In this document: piece after piece, positions 16,643 to 26,142 of the stretch
Numbering within the stretch: the stretch's first letter is position 1
Layout of the letters: each line of letters starts with the position of its first letter
Source of the DNA: an uncultured candidate division Zixibacteria bacterium
Lineage (GTDB): Bacteria > Zixibacteria > MSB-5A5 > GN15 > PGXB01
DNA length: 52,165 bases
Direction of reading: 5' to 3'
Assembly (NCBI GenBank): GCA_937925655.1
Contig: CALAMC010000087.1
Span: 1-52,165 of the forward strand
The notes under the pieces: generated by a model
What the model was told of the DNA's origin: nothing
The model's database searches: none
The model's input: only the letters and a program-made list of their open reading frames with translations
Program-made: the position numbers and the translations under genes

Positions 16643-16712
16643 AAGACATCAAACGCCGCTTTCATGTAATCCCGTATCTCATTACCCCACAATTATATAC
16701 AAACTTTTCCCG

Positions 16713-16729
16713 TCGGCATCCGCCTTGCT
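16713..16729 (+). promoter_or_regulatory. Sigma-54 (-24/-12) promoter
   Basis: TCGGCATCCGCCTTGCT has GG (16715-16716) and GC (16727-16728) separated by 10 nt. The expected start is near 16740, with a leader of about 28 nt ending in GGGGGAGAAT before the ATG. Confidence 0.6.
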
Positions 16730-16767
16730 CGAATAATCATCGATAACCCATAACTTCGGGGGAGAAT

Positions 16768-18540
16768 ATGGCTTCTTGCATGATATATCGTCTGTTCGAC
16801 GAAAGAAAACGTTTCTTTGGCCATTTGCTTTCATTAATGCTATTGATTTGTACTGCAATGCCCGCAACTACTTTCGCCTGCCCTCCTAACCCAGCCCTGG
16901 CCGAGGCCATCGCCGAAGGCGGGATTTCCATGCCTTATTTCATGCTGCATAAAAATGAACTCGGTAGCCGCGGTATAAACAATGTCGCCCGATCGGCTTC
17001 ATTTTCCAGCACCGACTATTCCGGTTCTTTTAACGCCCTGGCTATCTTGATTCAGTTCTCCGATAAACCCGCCCAAACTAATGCCGTCTTTTTCGACAGT
17101 TTATTATTTGTCAACCAAACCGGCTCACTGCGCCATTATTACAATGAAGTTTCCTATGGCCAATTCGACGTCATCACGGTCAACCTGCCTTCGCAGCTCG
17201 GTTGGACATCGGCCCCCCAAACCTATGCATACTACTGCAACAATGCCAACGGCACCGGCTCATATCCTAATAACTCTCAAAGACTATGCGAAGATATAGT
17301 CAACCTGATCAACCCTCTTGTTGACTTTTCAGACTATGATAATGATAATGACGGCTTTGTCGACGGCATAATCCTGATTCATACCGGCCCCGGAGCCGAG
17401 ATGACAGGACAGAATTCCGACATATGGTCGCACATGTGGGCCATTCCTACCTATACTGTTTTAGACGGCGTTCGCATTTATTCTTATTCCATTCAGCCCG
17501 AATACTGGTTCGACCCGGGCGATATGACCTGTGGCGTATACTGCCATGAATTCGGCCATATTCTCGGTCTGCCCGATCTCTATGACACCACCCCATCGTT
17601 CGGGGCCGACTCCTATGGTATCGGCTCGTGGTCGTTGATGTCTTATGGCAGTTGGAATGGGTCGCTTTTATATCATGGCGGCTCATATTACTATTCGGGC
17701 AACAGCCCCGCTCATTTCGACCCCTGGTGCCGGATTCATCTGGGATTCGCGATTGAAAACATATTAACCGAGGATATCGAACAACTCGATATTCCCAGCG
17801 TCGAATCCGGGGCTAACATTTTCAGAATTAATATCGACGGCGATTCCGGTACCGAATATTTCCTTCTGGAGAATCGTCAGAAAACCGGCTATGATGCCTA
17901 TCTGCCGGGAAGCGGGTTGCTTATCTGGCATATAGATGATGCCCAGTCGGATAACGATGATCGCTGGTTCCCGGGATACACTTCCAACGGCCATTATATG
18001 GTGGCTTTGGAGCAGGCCGATGGCCTGTATGACATCGAACAGAAAGCTGACCGGGGCGACGCCGGCGACCCGTTCCCCGGTTCGACCAATAATACCGCCT
18101 TTTCGCCCTTGTCGTCACCGTCATCACTATCCTACGACGGCGAAAACACCGGGATTGCCATCACCAACATTTCATCATCGGCCCCGACCATGACGGCCGA
18201 CATTCAGGTTTCACTATCCAGCGGAAACGAAGACCCCGGCGACCCTGAAACGGCCCTGCCGGTCACTTTCGTTCTGGGTCAGAATTACCCCAACCCCTTC
18301 AACCCGACAACCCGCATCAATTTGAATTTATCATCCCCGGAGTATGTAACCATGACCGTCTATGATATGCTGGGAAGAAAAATAAATACGCTCATCGACG
18401 GAGAACTTCCTTCCGGCAGTATCTCGGTCGATTGGAATGGCCGCGACAATTCCGGAAACGAACTCGCCTCCGGGATATACTTCTATCAGGTCGTATGCAA
18501 CGACCGGAGCGAAACCAGAAAAATGCTCTTAATCAGGTAA
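16768..18540 (+). CDS. Secreted M6-family metalloprotease with type IX-style C-terminal sorting domain
   Basis: This 590-residue preproprotein has an N-terminal signal sequence (about residues 15-38). Its M6 (immune inhibitor A-like) peptidase domain carries the zinc site HEFGHILGLPDLYD (H260-E-F-G-H264) and the downstream SWSLMSYG Met-turn. The preceding YDNDNDGFVDGI probably binds calcium. From about residue 505 there is a canonical type A sorting domain: NYPNPFNPTTRI, YDMLGRKI, SGIYFYQV and a basic tail (KMLLIR). The protein is probably exported by Sec and then moved to the surface by a type IX-like route. It has its own sigma-54-type promoter and terminator, hence is monocistronic, and shares that regulation with the PorV-like operon. 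Confidence 0.92.
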   Translation: MASCMIYRLFDERKRFFGHLLSLMLLICTAMPATTFACPPNPALAEAIAEGGISMPYFMLHKNELGSRGINNVARSASFSSTDYSGSFNALAILIQFSDKPAQTNAVFFDSLLFVNQTGSLRHYYNEVSYGQFDVITVNLPSQLGWTSAPQTYAYYCNNANGTGSYPNNSQRLCEDIVNLINPLVDFSDYDNDNDGFVDGIILIHTGPGAEMTGQNSDIWSHMWAIPTYTVLDGVRIYSYSIQPEYWFDPGDMTCGVYCHEFGHILGLPDLYDTTPSFGADSYGIGSWSLMSYGSWNGSLLYHGGSYYYSGNSPAHFDPWCRIHLGFAIENILTEDIEQLDIPSVESGANIFRINIDGDSGTEYFLLENRQKTGYDAYLPGSGLLIWHIDDAQSDNDDRWFPGYTSNGHYMVALEQADGLYDIEQKADRGDAGDPFPGSTNNTAFSPLSSPSSLSYDGENTGIAITNISSSAPTMTADIQVSLSSGNEDPGDPETALPVTFVLGQNYPNPFNPTTRINLNLSSPEYVTMTVYDMLGRKINTLIDGELPSGSISVDWNGRDNSGNELASGIYFYQVVCNDRSETRKMLLIR

Positions 18541-18607
18541 CTTTTAATCGGACTTTCGGGCCGGGTTTATTCCGGTCTCCTCCCCCCCGGGATAACTCGG
18601 CTTAACT

Positions 18608-18633
18608 GCCCCCGATTCCGGGGGCGTTTTTTT
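18608..18633 (+). terminator. Intrinsic terminator after M6 protease gene
   Basis: GCCCCCG (18608-18614) pairs with CGGGGGC (18619-18625) and is followed by seven T residues. The T tract abuts the stop codon of the convergent zinc-ribbon gene. Confidence 0.85.
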
Positions 18634-18868
18634 ATCCGGTATCCCGAGCCGAAAATCCTTCGCTGGTAATATCGGGCGGTATAGTGTCGAGGCCTTCCTT
18701 GATTCCGTTTTTACGGTCTCGTTTATACTTCATGTGGCAGTGCTTGCACCGCCGGGGTTCTTCCGTGTAACCCCGTTCCGCGAAGTATTCCTGTGCCCCT
18801 ACCGTAAAAATGAATTCTTCGCCGCATTCGACACAGATCAGGATCTTCGCCTGAAAACCATTAGCCAT
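18632..18868 (-). CDS. Small zinc-ribbon protein (zf-trcl-like)
   Basis: This 78-residue protein has CVECGEEFIFTVGAQEYFAERGY followed by EEPRRCKHCHMKYKR, that is, two CxxC pairs in the arrangement of the probable zinc-ribbon family common in many phyla. The basic tail after the second pair suggests nucleic-acid contact. The role is unknown. It has a strong SD (AGGAGAGGGGG) and its own sigma-70 promoter with a leader of about 80 nt. Confidence 0.88.
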   Translation of the reverse strand: MANGFQAKILICVECGEEFIFTVGAQEYFAERGYTEEPRRCKHCHMKYKRDRKNGIKEGLDTIPPDITSEGFSARDTG

Positions 18869-18953
18869 GTTTCCCCCTCTCCTTGGGTACGGTCACATCC
18901 TTGTCACCCGTGGGCTGACGGATCCGATCCAGGAAATGTAAATATGCTTATGC

Positions 18954-18982
18954 TGTATAAAGGTTTGAATACGTTAAGTCAA
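18954..18982 (-). promoter_or_regulatory. Sigma-70-type promoter for zinc-ribbon gene
   Basis: On the minus strand TTGACT (18982-18977) and TATACA (18959-18954) are separated by exactly 17 bp. The start would be near 18947. Confidence 0.6.
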
Positions 18983-19100
18983 GATTAAAATCAAGATATC
19001 TACGTTTATTATTGAGAAAACGGCCCTCGGTTTAAAAAAACCGAATTCAATAAGTACATATTGATTCTTCTGATTGATGAAAAGAAATGCCGCCCCACCG

Positions 19101-20819
19101 TCAATAACGGCAGGCGGTGGGTTCTTCGCCGTTATAATAGACCAGGTCAATCAACCATAAAATATCGACCAGATTGAGGCTCCCCGAACAGTCCAAATCA
19201 CCCATCCGCCAGTCATAATAGGGGTTGCTGCCGCCCTGATAAACCCGGCTGATAAGAACCAGGATGTCTAATAAATTGCGCACTCCGTTTCCGTCGGTGT
19301 CGCCGAAGGGATGAATACTGGCCCCGAATTCATACTGATGATTCGAATAAAACCGCGAAACCACCGCCGGAACGAACACGATCGAATCATAAACTTGGTA
19401 ATCATAAATTCCCGCAATCGACCGGCCCTCCGTATCGACAAAAACCGACGGCACTATGGTCGCCGAATCGCCCCGGAAGACCATATAAGAAAGCCCCCAA
19501 ACCGCCGTCGGACCGCCGTCAAAATCTATTTTCAGCAATCCGTTATTGGCGTTAAGATCGGGATAGGTAACAACATAATTGCAACCGAAGGCATCCGGGG
19601 CCGCATTGGGCGTTACTCCCTGAAAGGGACACAACGCCACCCATCGGTCTATGGGCATTGCCGGCAACTCCGGGCTATTGCGATATAGCGCCGTATCCGC
19701 CCGCATATCGGTAAAATAATTCCACGCCGCAAAATGCGGATAGGCTTTGGCCATGGAGCTGGAATAATATTTAAGCGCCGAGTCCAGAGAACTTATAATT
19801 CCGTAAAAACGGGTATATTCAAATACCTCTTTTATCACTCCGGAACCAAACTGCTTCATCAGAAATTCCGGCCAGACGAAAGCCCCGTAACATCGTAGCG
19901 GCCCCGCCGTAAGCGAGGTATCGGCGCGGTCAAAAAACAAGGGGGCGAATTGAAGATTATCTTTAACCTCCGGAAACAGGACATCCTCATAGGCCACTGC
20001 CGTGCATTCCATCCACCACAGATCCTCGAATGAATCATAGGCGCACTGTGTCGCGTGAAAATATTCATGGGCGCAGACCACCTTGAGGGCACCCACCAGC
20101 GTCCCTTCCGGATCCTGGTTTTGATAGCTGACATTAGACAGGTCACAATTGATTTCCATATACGTCCGATAATCGTTCCAGGAGGAATCACCACCGGATT
20201 CAAGCCAGGTCCGGCCGTATTCATCATGCCCCATATTCACCAGATATATGTCATACAAACCGTCAGCGTCGGCCGGCGGCTTAAGGTAACCTAAGGTCCC
20301 TTGATAATGAGCATAGGCGCTGTCGGCATACAATCCCACTCTTTCGACATAATCGGATACGCCGCTTAAATCGTCATCAACCGTTGAAACCGAATCCGGC
20401 CATTTATGAGAATAATGAATCTTGAAATACCCGCTGGGGCTGATATATATCGAATCCAGTATTGGCCGGTAAAAGAACGTCCGGGCCACCGCCTGCTGTT
20501 CCGGCGTCATTTGGTCCCAGTAGCGCACCGCTTCGAAAATATAGGGAGTTCCGCTCTTTTCCACGCCGGTTTTCTCGCTTTGGAAAACATCAGGCAGAGT
20601 CTTGGGTGCCGCCACCGCCAAAAGATTATTGAACACCTTGTCTCCCAATGGAATATCTCCGGCCTGATAGGCCTTTTCAATCAAGGCAATCGATGATTTC
20701 GATTTTTCGGCCGACATCGGGGCTCGGTCTGCTTCCGCCTTATTAAGCGGCATAATCGACAGCCAAACCGCCAGCGGAATGCAAACTCCAACCATGTATA
20801 TTAATCTCACTTTAACCAT
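19101..20819 (-). CDS. Secreted MXAN_6640-like metallopeptidase with C-terminal dockerin repeats
   Basis: This 572-residue exported protein has a signal peptide (about residues 1-30). It carries a gluzincin-like active site: HEYFHATQ near residue 250, then LWWMECTAVAYED about 20 residues later, where the glutamate would be the third zinc ligand. This layout matches the MXAN_6640 family of putative metalloproteases. From about residue 500 there is a dockerin type I pair: GDTDGNGVRNLLDILVLI and GDLDCSGSLNLVDILWLI, each with the Ca-binding DxDxxG loop and helix. In FCB bacteria such dockerin-like tails occur without cellulosomes. I chose the ATG at 20819 over the TTG codon just before it. Only a weak TTGACA/TACATT promoter is seen upstream. 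Confidence 0.82.
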   Translation of the reverse strand: MVKVRLIYMVGVCIPLAVWLSIMPLNKAEADRAPMSAEKSKSSIALIEKAYQAGDIPLGDKVFNNLLAVAAPKTLPDVFQSEKTGVEKSGTPYIFEAVRYWDQMTPEQQAVARTFFYRPILDSIYISPSGYFKIHYSHKWPDSVSTVDDDLSGVSDYVERVGLYADSAYAHYQGTLGYLKPPADADGLYDIYLVNMGHDEYGRTWLESGGDSSWNDYRTYMEINCDLSNVSYQNQDPEGTLVGALKVVCAHEYFHATQCAYDSFEDLWWMECTAVAYEDVLFPEVKDNLQFAPLFFDRADTSLTAGPLRCYGAFVWPEFLMKQFGSGVIKEVFEYTRFYGIISSLDSALKYYSSSMAKAYPHFAAWNYFTDMRADTALYRNSPELPAMPIDRWVALCPFQGVTPNAAPDAFGCNYVVTYPDLNANNGLLKIDFDGGPTAVWGLSYMVFRGDSATIVPSVFVDTEGRSIAGIYDYQVYDSIVFVPAVVSRFYSNHQYEFGASIHPFGDTDGNGVRNLLDILVLISRVYQGGSNPYYDWRMGDLDCSGSLNLVDILWLIDLVYYNGEEPTACRY

Positions 20820-20925
20820 CAATGCTTTATATCGGTCTATGGCATGTAAATATCCATTACAAATGTACTTTAAAGACCGTAATTGTCAAGCTGTATATGA
20901 ATTTGCGGCCCCCTCGACCGTCCAA

Positions 20926-22512
20926 TTAGTTCAAATATTGACCCAGACCGAATGAAACCTGCCAGGTTTTCAACCTCCCGGCATATGCCACGTCTATCCG
21001 GGCCGATTCACGGCTGGTCAGTCGTTCCGTGCTGATTCTCAATCCGATACCGACCGACCATTCCATATGCCTAACATCGAAATACTCGCCCCGGTTCCAG
21101 GTCGAGCCAAGGTCAATAAACTGCACCGGGCTGATACGACCGCCCGGAAATCTTACATTCGTGAAAAACCTGTTTTCAACATTAACCACCAGATATTTTT
21201 CCCCGTTGGAATAATTCCGCGGGTAGCCGCGAATGCCTTTGTTTTCGCCCAGGTATAACTCCTTCTGCCCGTCCAGACGGGTATCCCGGGCATGCCTCAC
21301 GTGCACCGCCAGCGTATACCACGACAGGGCGTTATTATAATACTTGGCCAGAATGTCGAGTTTCTTTCTGATGGTTTTATCATGATGGAACCACCTTCGC
21401 GCAAAACCTTCCAACAAAATCAGGTTGGACCGATAATAAAACCCGTAATTCCCTGAAACGCCCCGAACATCATGCATCCTTGCCCCCGAACCGGTTTCCC
21501 ATGTTCGCCCATACAAAAAAGTCAGTCCCTTGATTATCGTTATATCCTCATCGCGCGTGAACATGTCGATGCGGTTAGCCTTGATATAGCGTATATCCTG
21601 AAAACCGATGAAAAGCTCCCCGTAATGATAAACGCTGTCCAGGGCAAAAACAACGTCGGCTCCGTCATAGTATACTACCGTGTCCATATCCTCCAAATCG
21701 GCATATGTGTAGCCCGCCCCGAAATAGACTTTGGTGTGATATGTCCCCCACCGCCGCGCTCCGGATAAAGAGACCTTGCTGCCTTCAATCCATTCCCGAC
21801 CGACAATTATCCCTTCCCGATAATGATCATTTCGATAATCATACCCCGTGAAATCTATCGAAAAGGTATGATTCGAAGTCAAAGAATAATATGGTCTTGA
21901 CAGCGTTATTGATTTGGTGCCGATTTCCGGATCATCGTTGGCGAAAAGATTGAGCGACAACTTCCGCCCGAATATTCTCCGGTCATAAAACCATGCCACG
22001 TAATAATCCTCATCATAATCCCGAAAGAAATAATCGAATGCCACCGTTTGACCGAAACCCAGGAAATTCGCCTCCAGCGCCCCGATTTTATATGTCGTCT
22101 CCCCTGACGAGCGGTCTATCGACGGCCCCCCCGATAACGACCATCGGTCCACCGTCGATACCCGCAATATATTCGATCCGTCGGCCCCTCCAACCAGCTC
22201 GGTCCGGGCGTTCCATATGAACGACAACGTCCGCAGGTTATGGGCGGTTTCCTCGGCCAGGTCCCGATTGAAGCGGTCGCCCTTATCCAAAAGTAACTCC
22301 CGTTTTATTACTAATTTACGGGTGGGTATATGCAACCGGTTGGCCAGCGAAAATATCCAATGCCGATACTCGGGGTTGGATGTATCGTAAATATTAAAAT
22401 TATGGATTTCGATGGAATCTATGACCGGTTCAGCGGGAATTTCCTCGGCCCCGGCAAATCCACCGACGCCGACAAATAACAATACTAAAACTATAGGGGC
22501 TAATTTTGGCAT
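20926..22512 (-). CDS. Omp85/BamA-like outer-membrane barrel protein
   Basis: This 528-residue protein has a signal peptide (about residues 1-22) and one POTRA-like domain (IDSIEIHNFNIYDT...KLVIKRELLLDKGDRFN...AEETAHNLRTLSF, about 30-115). A long strand-rich barrel follows. Near residue 430 the segment LGENKGIRGYPRNYSNGEKY carries the RGY motif that lies on the conserved loop 6 of the Omp85 family, followed by a strand resembling ENRFFTNVRFPG. The protein ends in a C-terminal strand (LGQYLN). A single POTRA is fewer than the five of BamA, so a two-partner-secretion, patatin-translocator or lipid-related role is possible. It is divergent from the pilus operon. Confidence 0.78.
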   Translation of the reverse strand: MPKLAPIVLVLLFVGVGGFAGAEEIPAEPVIDSIEIHNFNIYDTSNPEYRHWIFSLANRLHIPTRKLVIKRELLLDKGDRFNRDLAEETAHNLRTLSFIWNARTELVGGADGSNILRVSTVDRWSLSGGPSIDRSSGETTYKIGALEANFLGFGQTVAFDYFFRDYDEDYYVAWFYDRRIFGRKLSLNLFANDDPEIGTKSITLSRPYYSLTSNHTFSIDFTGYDYRNDHYREGIIVGREWIEGSKVSLSGARRWGTYHTKVYFGAGYTYADLEDMDTVVYYDGADVVFALDSVYHYGELFIGFQDIRYIKANRIDMFTRDEDITIIKGLTFLYGRTWETGSGARMHDVRGVSGNYGFYYRSNLILLEGFARRWFHHDKTIRKKLDILAKYYNNALSWYTLAVHVRHARDTRLDGQKELYLGENKGIRGYPRNYSNGEKYLVVNVENRFFTNVRFPGGRISPVQFIDLGSTWNRGEYFDVRHMEWSVGIGLRISTERLTSRESARIDVAYAGRLKTWQVSFGLGQYLN

Positions 22513-22567
22513 CAGTTTCTCATGGCCGGCGCCGCGTCAGTTCATTATTTTAATACCGGCTTGGGGA

Positions 22568-22596
22568 ATTATCGCCGCTTTATAGCTCAAAATCAA
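22568..22596 (-). promoter_or_regulatory. Sigma-70-type promoter for Omp85-like gene
   Basis: On the minus strand TTGATT (22596-22591) and GATAAT (22573-22568) are separated by 17 bp, about 55 nt upstream of the start codon. Confidence 0.45.
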
Positions 22597-22690
22597 TATT
22601 TATGTTAAAAAGCAAGACCGGCTCCCTTAAGCAATCCGGGCTGTTTTCCGATTTAATAAAAGAATACTTAATTTATATGGAATGTTTTTT

Positions 22691-24418
22691 ATGTCCCGGA
22701 AAAAGATCGGCGATATCCTTATCGATAAAAACCTTATCTCCGAAGTCGAGCTTAAAAGCGCCCTCGACGAACAGAAAAAGACCGGTCGAAAGGTTGGCCA
22801 GATTCTTATCGAGCGCGGCCTTATCACCGAAGACCAGCTTCTCGACACCCTCTCGGAACGACTGAAGATCCCCAAAATATCGTTGGAATCTCTGGTCCTC
22901 GACCCCAGAGTCGTCAGTTTGGTTCCGGTCGAAGCCGCCCGCCGTTTTGGTCTTATTCCGGTCTTTAAAATCGGCAACACCTTGACCGTAGCCATGTCCG
23001 ACCCCCTGAATATCATTGCCATCGAAGAACTTGGGTATTTGACCAAATGTGAAATCAAGCGCGTGGTCGGATCCCATTCCGAAATAACTAATGCCATCGA
23101 CCAGTACTACAGCGTGGCCGATTCCATGCACGGTGTAATCGGAGATGTAGCTGTCCACGATGACCCGCCCACCCCCGAAAATGGCCAGGGATTTATGGCC
23201 GCCGAAGCTGATACACCGGTCGTCAAGCTCGTCAACCTGATTATCAGCCAGGCCGTCAAAGATAGAGCTTCGGACATCCACGTCGAACCCGATGAAAAAC
23301 AACTGCGGATACGATACCGCATCAATGGCGTCATGCGCGAAGAAGCCTCGCCACCCAAAAATCTGCAGGCGGAAATCATATCTCGTATCAAAGTCGCCGC
23401 CGATATGGATGTCTCCGAAAAACGTCTCCCGCAGGACGGCCGCATGCTGGTCAATATCGACGGCAATGACATCGACCTGCGCATCTCCACCCTGCCGACC
23501 GTCCACGGCGAAAAAATCGTCATCCGCATCCTCGACCGCCGCGTCCTGAATATCGGCCTTGACCGCTTGGGATTTACCGAAAATATCCTGTCGCGCTGGA
23601 ATAATCTGATCCGCCTGAAGGAAGGTCTGATTCTCATCACGGGACCGACTTCCAGCGGCAAAACCACCACCCTCTACGCCGTCCTGCAGGAAATCAATTC
23701 CATTGAAAAAAACATCATCACCGTCGAGGATCCTGTTGAATATTCCCTGCCGCTCATCAACCAGGTTCAAACCAACGAAAAGGCCGGGTTGACTTTTGCT
23801 TCATCGTTGCGTTCCATCCTTCGTCAGAATCCGGACATCATTATGATCGGCGAGGTGCGCGACACGGAAACCGCCGCTATGGCCATCCGGTCGGCCCTGA
23901 CTGGACATCTGGTTTTTTCCACCCTGCATACTAACGATGCTCCCAGCAGCGTTGGCCGACTGGTCGATATGGGCGTCGCCAAGTATCTCGTGGCCGCCTC
24001 TCTGAAAGCCGTCCTTGCCCAAAGACTGGTCCGCACCAACTGCCCCGAATGTTCCGAACAATATCGGCCGCCGGAATTTGAACTCCGCCTGGCCAATCTC
24101 CTTGGTCGTACCGATGATTTCAAATTCATGCATGGCGTCGGCTGCAGCAAATGCCGCATGACCGGATACAAAGGACAAACCGGCGTCTTTGAATTAATCG
24201 AAGTGGATGAGCACATCGCCGAAATGATTATCAACGGTGAATCAGACCTCCAGATAAGAAATTACGCCTCCCGGCAGGGGTATATGCCTCTGTTCCTGGC
24301 CGGAATCGAGAAAGTCCGCCGGGGGCTGGTCAGCCTGGATGAGCTCTTGCGCTCCGTTTCCGCCCTTGAAGGCGACAATATTCACGTTACCGACCCCGGA
24401 ATAACTGTCAATGCCTGA
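22691..24418 (+). CDS. pilB: Type IV pilus/type II secretion assembly ATPase (PilB/GspE)
   Basis: At 575 residues this is a full-length assembly ATPase. An N-terminal MshEN-like domain (IGDILIDKNLISEVELKSAL...VGQILIERGLI), which binds cyclic di-GMP in some relatives, is followed by the ATPase. Walker A is GPTSSGKTT near residue 318, the Walker B region is DIIMIGEVRD near 381, and a four-cysteine zinc site is CPEC (about 450) with CSKC (about 484). I chose the ATG of MSRKKIG over an ATG nine bases upstream because the sequence then matches family starts. It is the first gene of an eight-gene operon; the next gene overlaps by 8 nt. Confidence 0.93.
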   Translation: MSRKKIGDILIDKNLISEVELKSALDEQKKTGRKVGQILIERGLITEDQLLDTLSERLKIPKISLESLVLDPRVVSLVPVEAARRFGLIPVFKIGNTLTVAMSDPLNIIAIEELGYLTKCEIKRVVGSHSEITNAIDQYYSVADSMHGVIGDVAVHDDPPTPENGQGFMAAEADTPVVKLVNLIISQAVKDRASDIHVEPDEKQLRIRYRINGVMREEASPPKNLQAEIISRIKVAADMDVSEKRLPQDGRMLVNIDGNDIDLRISTLPTVHGEKIVIRILDRRVLNIGLDRLGFTENILSRWNNLIRLKEGLILITGPTSSGKTTTLYAVLQEINSIEKNIITVEDPVEYSLPLINQVQTNEKAGLTFASSLRSILRQNPDIIMIGEVRDTETAAMAIRSALTGHLVFSTLHTNDAPSSVGRLVDMGVAKYLVAASLKAVLAQRLVRTNCPECSEQYRPPEFELRLANLLGRTDDFKFMHGVGCSKCRMTGYKGQTGVFELIEVDEHIAEMIINGESDLQIRNYASRQGYMPLFLAGIEKVRRGLVSLDELLRSVSALEGDNIHVTDPGITVNA

Positions 24419-25625
24419 TATCTATGAATATACCGCTCGCACGGCGGCGGGTGAAGAACGCACCGGTCTGCTTGAAGCCGAGAGCCCGGAACGGGTGGCC
24501 GCCGTATTGGCCGAACAAAAACTGATCCCGACCGAAATTGCCATAAGCAGAACAAGGCAAAGACTGAATATCTTCAAATTTCTCAAGGCCCGGCATTACG
24601 AGCACTTGATAATCTTCACGCGCAACCTGTCCACGCTATACCGCGCCGGCGTCCCAATCTTGAGAGCGTTGTCGATTATTAAAATTGGACCCGCCGACGG
24701 GCCGTTCAACCATGCCATCGAAAAAATCCTGTCTCTGGTGGAAGGCGGCAAATCACTGTCGGACGCCATGTCCGAATTCCCGGATATCTTCCCCCGCATA
24801 TACACCGCCTCCGTCGCCGCCGGAGAAAGCTCCGGTAAACTGGACAAAATACTCGATTCTCTGGGAACCATGCTGGAAAAAGACCTGGCCCTTAACCGCC
24901 AGATTAAATCGTCGATTCGCTACCCTCTAATCGTCGTATCGGCCATTATTATGGCCTTTATTGTCCTGATCACTTTTGTTATCCCGCGTTTCACCGCATT
25001 CTACGCTAAAATGGATGCCGACCTGCCTGCTCCCACCAAAGCTCTCATTTGGACCAACCATTTTATCAGCGATTACTGGATTGCCATCATGGCTTTTGTT
25101 GCCGCTGCGTTTTTTATCATTAACAGGATTAGAGCCACCGAAAATGGCAGACAGTTTTTCGACCGCCTGTTTCTTAAGTTACCAATCTTCGGCGACCTGA
25201 TAATCAAGGGCAATGTGGCCCGATTCGCCTATATGTTTCAAATATTGATTAAAAGCGGCCTGCCTCTGGTCAAATCGCTTGAACTGCTCTCGCGCTCCAT
25301 CAGAAATTCGCAAATCGCCGCAGAAATCCTGCTTTTGGCCGATTCCTTTCGCGAAGGTCGCGAAATCACCGGCATGGCGGACAAACTTAAATATTTCCCT
25401 CTAATGGGCCTGCGCATGATTCAAATCGGCCTCGAAAGCGGCTCCGTGGATAATATGCTGGCCGAAGTCGCCAATCACTACAGCCAGGAAGTTGATTACA
25501 AATCCCGCCATCTGACCGCTCTTCTGGAACCGATTCTGACCGTGGTTCTGGGGGCATTCGTCCTTATCGTGGCTTTGGCCATTTTCCTGCCCATGTGGAA
25601 TCTTATCCAGGTTTTCAACAAATAG
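24411..25625 (+). CDS. pilC: Inner-membrane platform protein (PilC/GspF)
   Basis: This 404-residue protein has the duplicated T2SSF domain: first copy LIIFTRNLSTLYRAGVPILRAL...AGESSGKLDKIL with its TM helix near residue 190, second copy FAYMFQILIKSGLPLVKSLELL...GLESGSVDNML with a C-terminal TM. PilC/GspF anchors the ATPase and guides pilin insertion in the inner membrane. The 8-nt overlap with pilB implies coupled translation. Confidence 0.93.
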   Translation: MPDIYEYTARTAAGEERTGLLEAESPERVAAVLAEQKLIPTEIAISRTRQRLNIFKFLKARHYEHLIIFTRNLSTLYRAGVPILRALSIIKIGPADGPFNHAIEKILSLVEGGKSLSDAMSEFPDIFPRIYTASVAAGESSGKLDKILDSLGTMLEKDLALNRQIKSSIRYPLIVVSAIIMAFIVLITFVIPRFTAFYAKMDADLPAPTKALIWTNHFISDYWIAIMAFVAAAFFIINRIRATENGRQFFDRLFLKLPIFGDLIIKGNVARFAYMFQILIKSGLPLVKSLELLSRSIRNSQIAAEILLLADSFREGREITGMADKLKYFPLMGLRMIQIGLESGSVDNMLAEVANHYSQEVDYKSRHLTALLEPILTVVLGAFVLIVALAIFLPMWNLIQVFNK

Positions 25626-25707
25626 ACATATTAAAGACAGACCTCTTAATTGCCGATATTTAGCTTAAAGAACTATTCAATTTTCAAAAAAAATGAAAGG
25701 AGTCCCG

Positions 25708-26136
25708 ATGTTCGCCAACTTTAGGAATCAAAAAGGCTTTACCCTGATCGAGCTGGTTATTATCATTGTCATCCTTGGCATTCTGGCCGCTGTGGCTATT
25801 CCGAAATACCAGGATATCTCGTCCGAAGCCCGTGAGGCCGCCGCTCGCTCTGCTTTGGGCGGTCTGCGTTCAGGAATTGCCATATGGTATGCCAACCAAG
25901 CCGTGAGCACCGGCACCGCCACCTGGCCGCCTCTCGACAGCCTCCGCACCGTCGGAGCCGTTATGGAACAATCTATTCCCGCTAACCCATACCAGAACCC
26001 CGCCAACGCCCCTGATAGCATCGTTACCGGTGTCACCAAAGGCACTATCGTCGGCACCCGCGGAGGGTGGGCCTATAATGCAACCACCGGAGAAATATGG
26101 TTGAATACCTCCAGCGGTGGCGAAAATAACTGGTAA
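25708..26136 (+). CDS. Type IV pilin/pseudopilin, major candidate
   Basis: This 142-residue prepilin has a short leader ending in KG, then FTLIELVIIIVILGILAAVAIPKY with the conserved Glu at +5. The C-terminal part includes GGWAYNATTGEIWLNTS, typical of small pseudopilin-like pilins. An ATG 15 nt upstream was rejected because AAAGGAG, an SD, lies inside that extension. It is the first of two consecutive pilin genes. The 82 nt before it hold no clear promoter. Cleavage would need a prepilin peptidase, which is not in the window. Confidence 0.88.
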   Translation: MFANFRNQKGFTLIELVIIIVILGILAAVAIPKYQDISSEAREAAARSALGGLRSGIAIWYANQAVSTGTATWPPLDSLRTVGAVMEQSIPANPYQNPANAPDSIVTGVTKGTIVGTRGGWAYNATTGEIWLNTSSGGENNW

Positions 26137-26142
26137 ACCATA

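Noticed and set aside
22673..23770. 365-codon open frame on the minus strand, opposite the pilus ATPase gene
   Set aside because: The plus strand encodes a clear PilB with Walker and zinc motifs; the antisense product is low-complexity Asp/Gly/Phe-rich and matches no family.
24411..24418. Possible programmed frameshift between pilB and pilC
   Set aside because: The 8-nt overlap has separate start and stop signals and is ordinary translational coupling.
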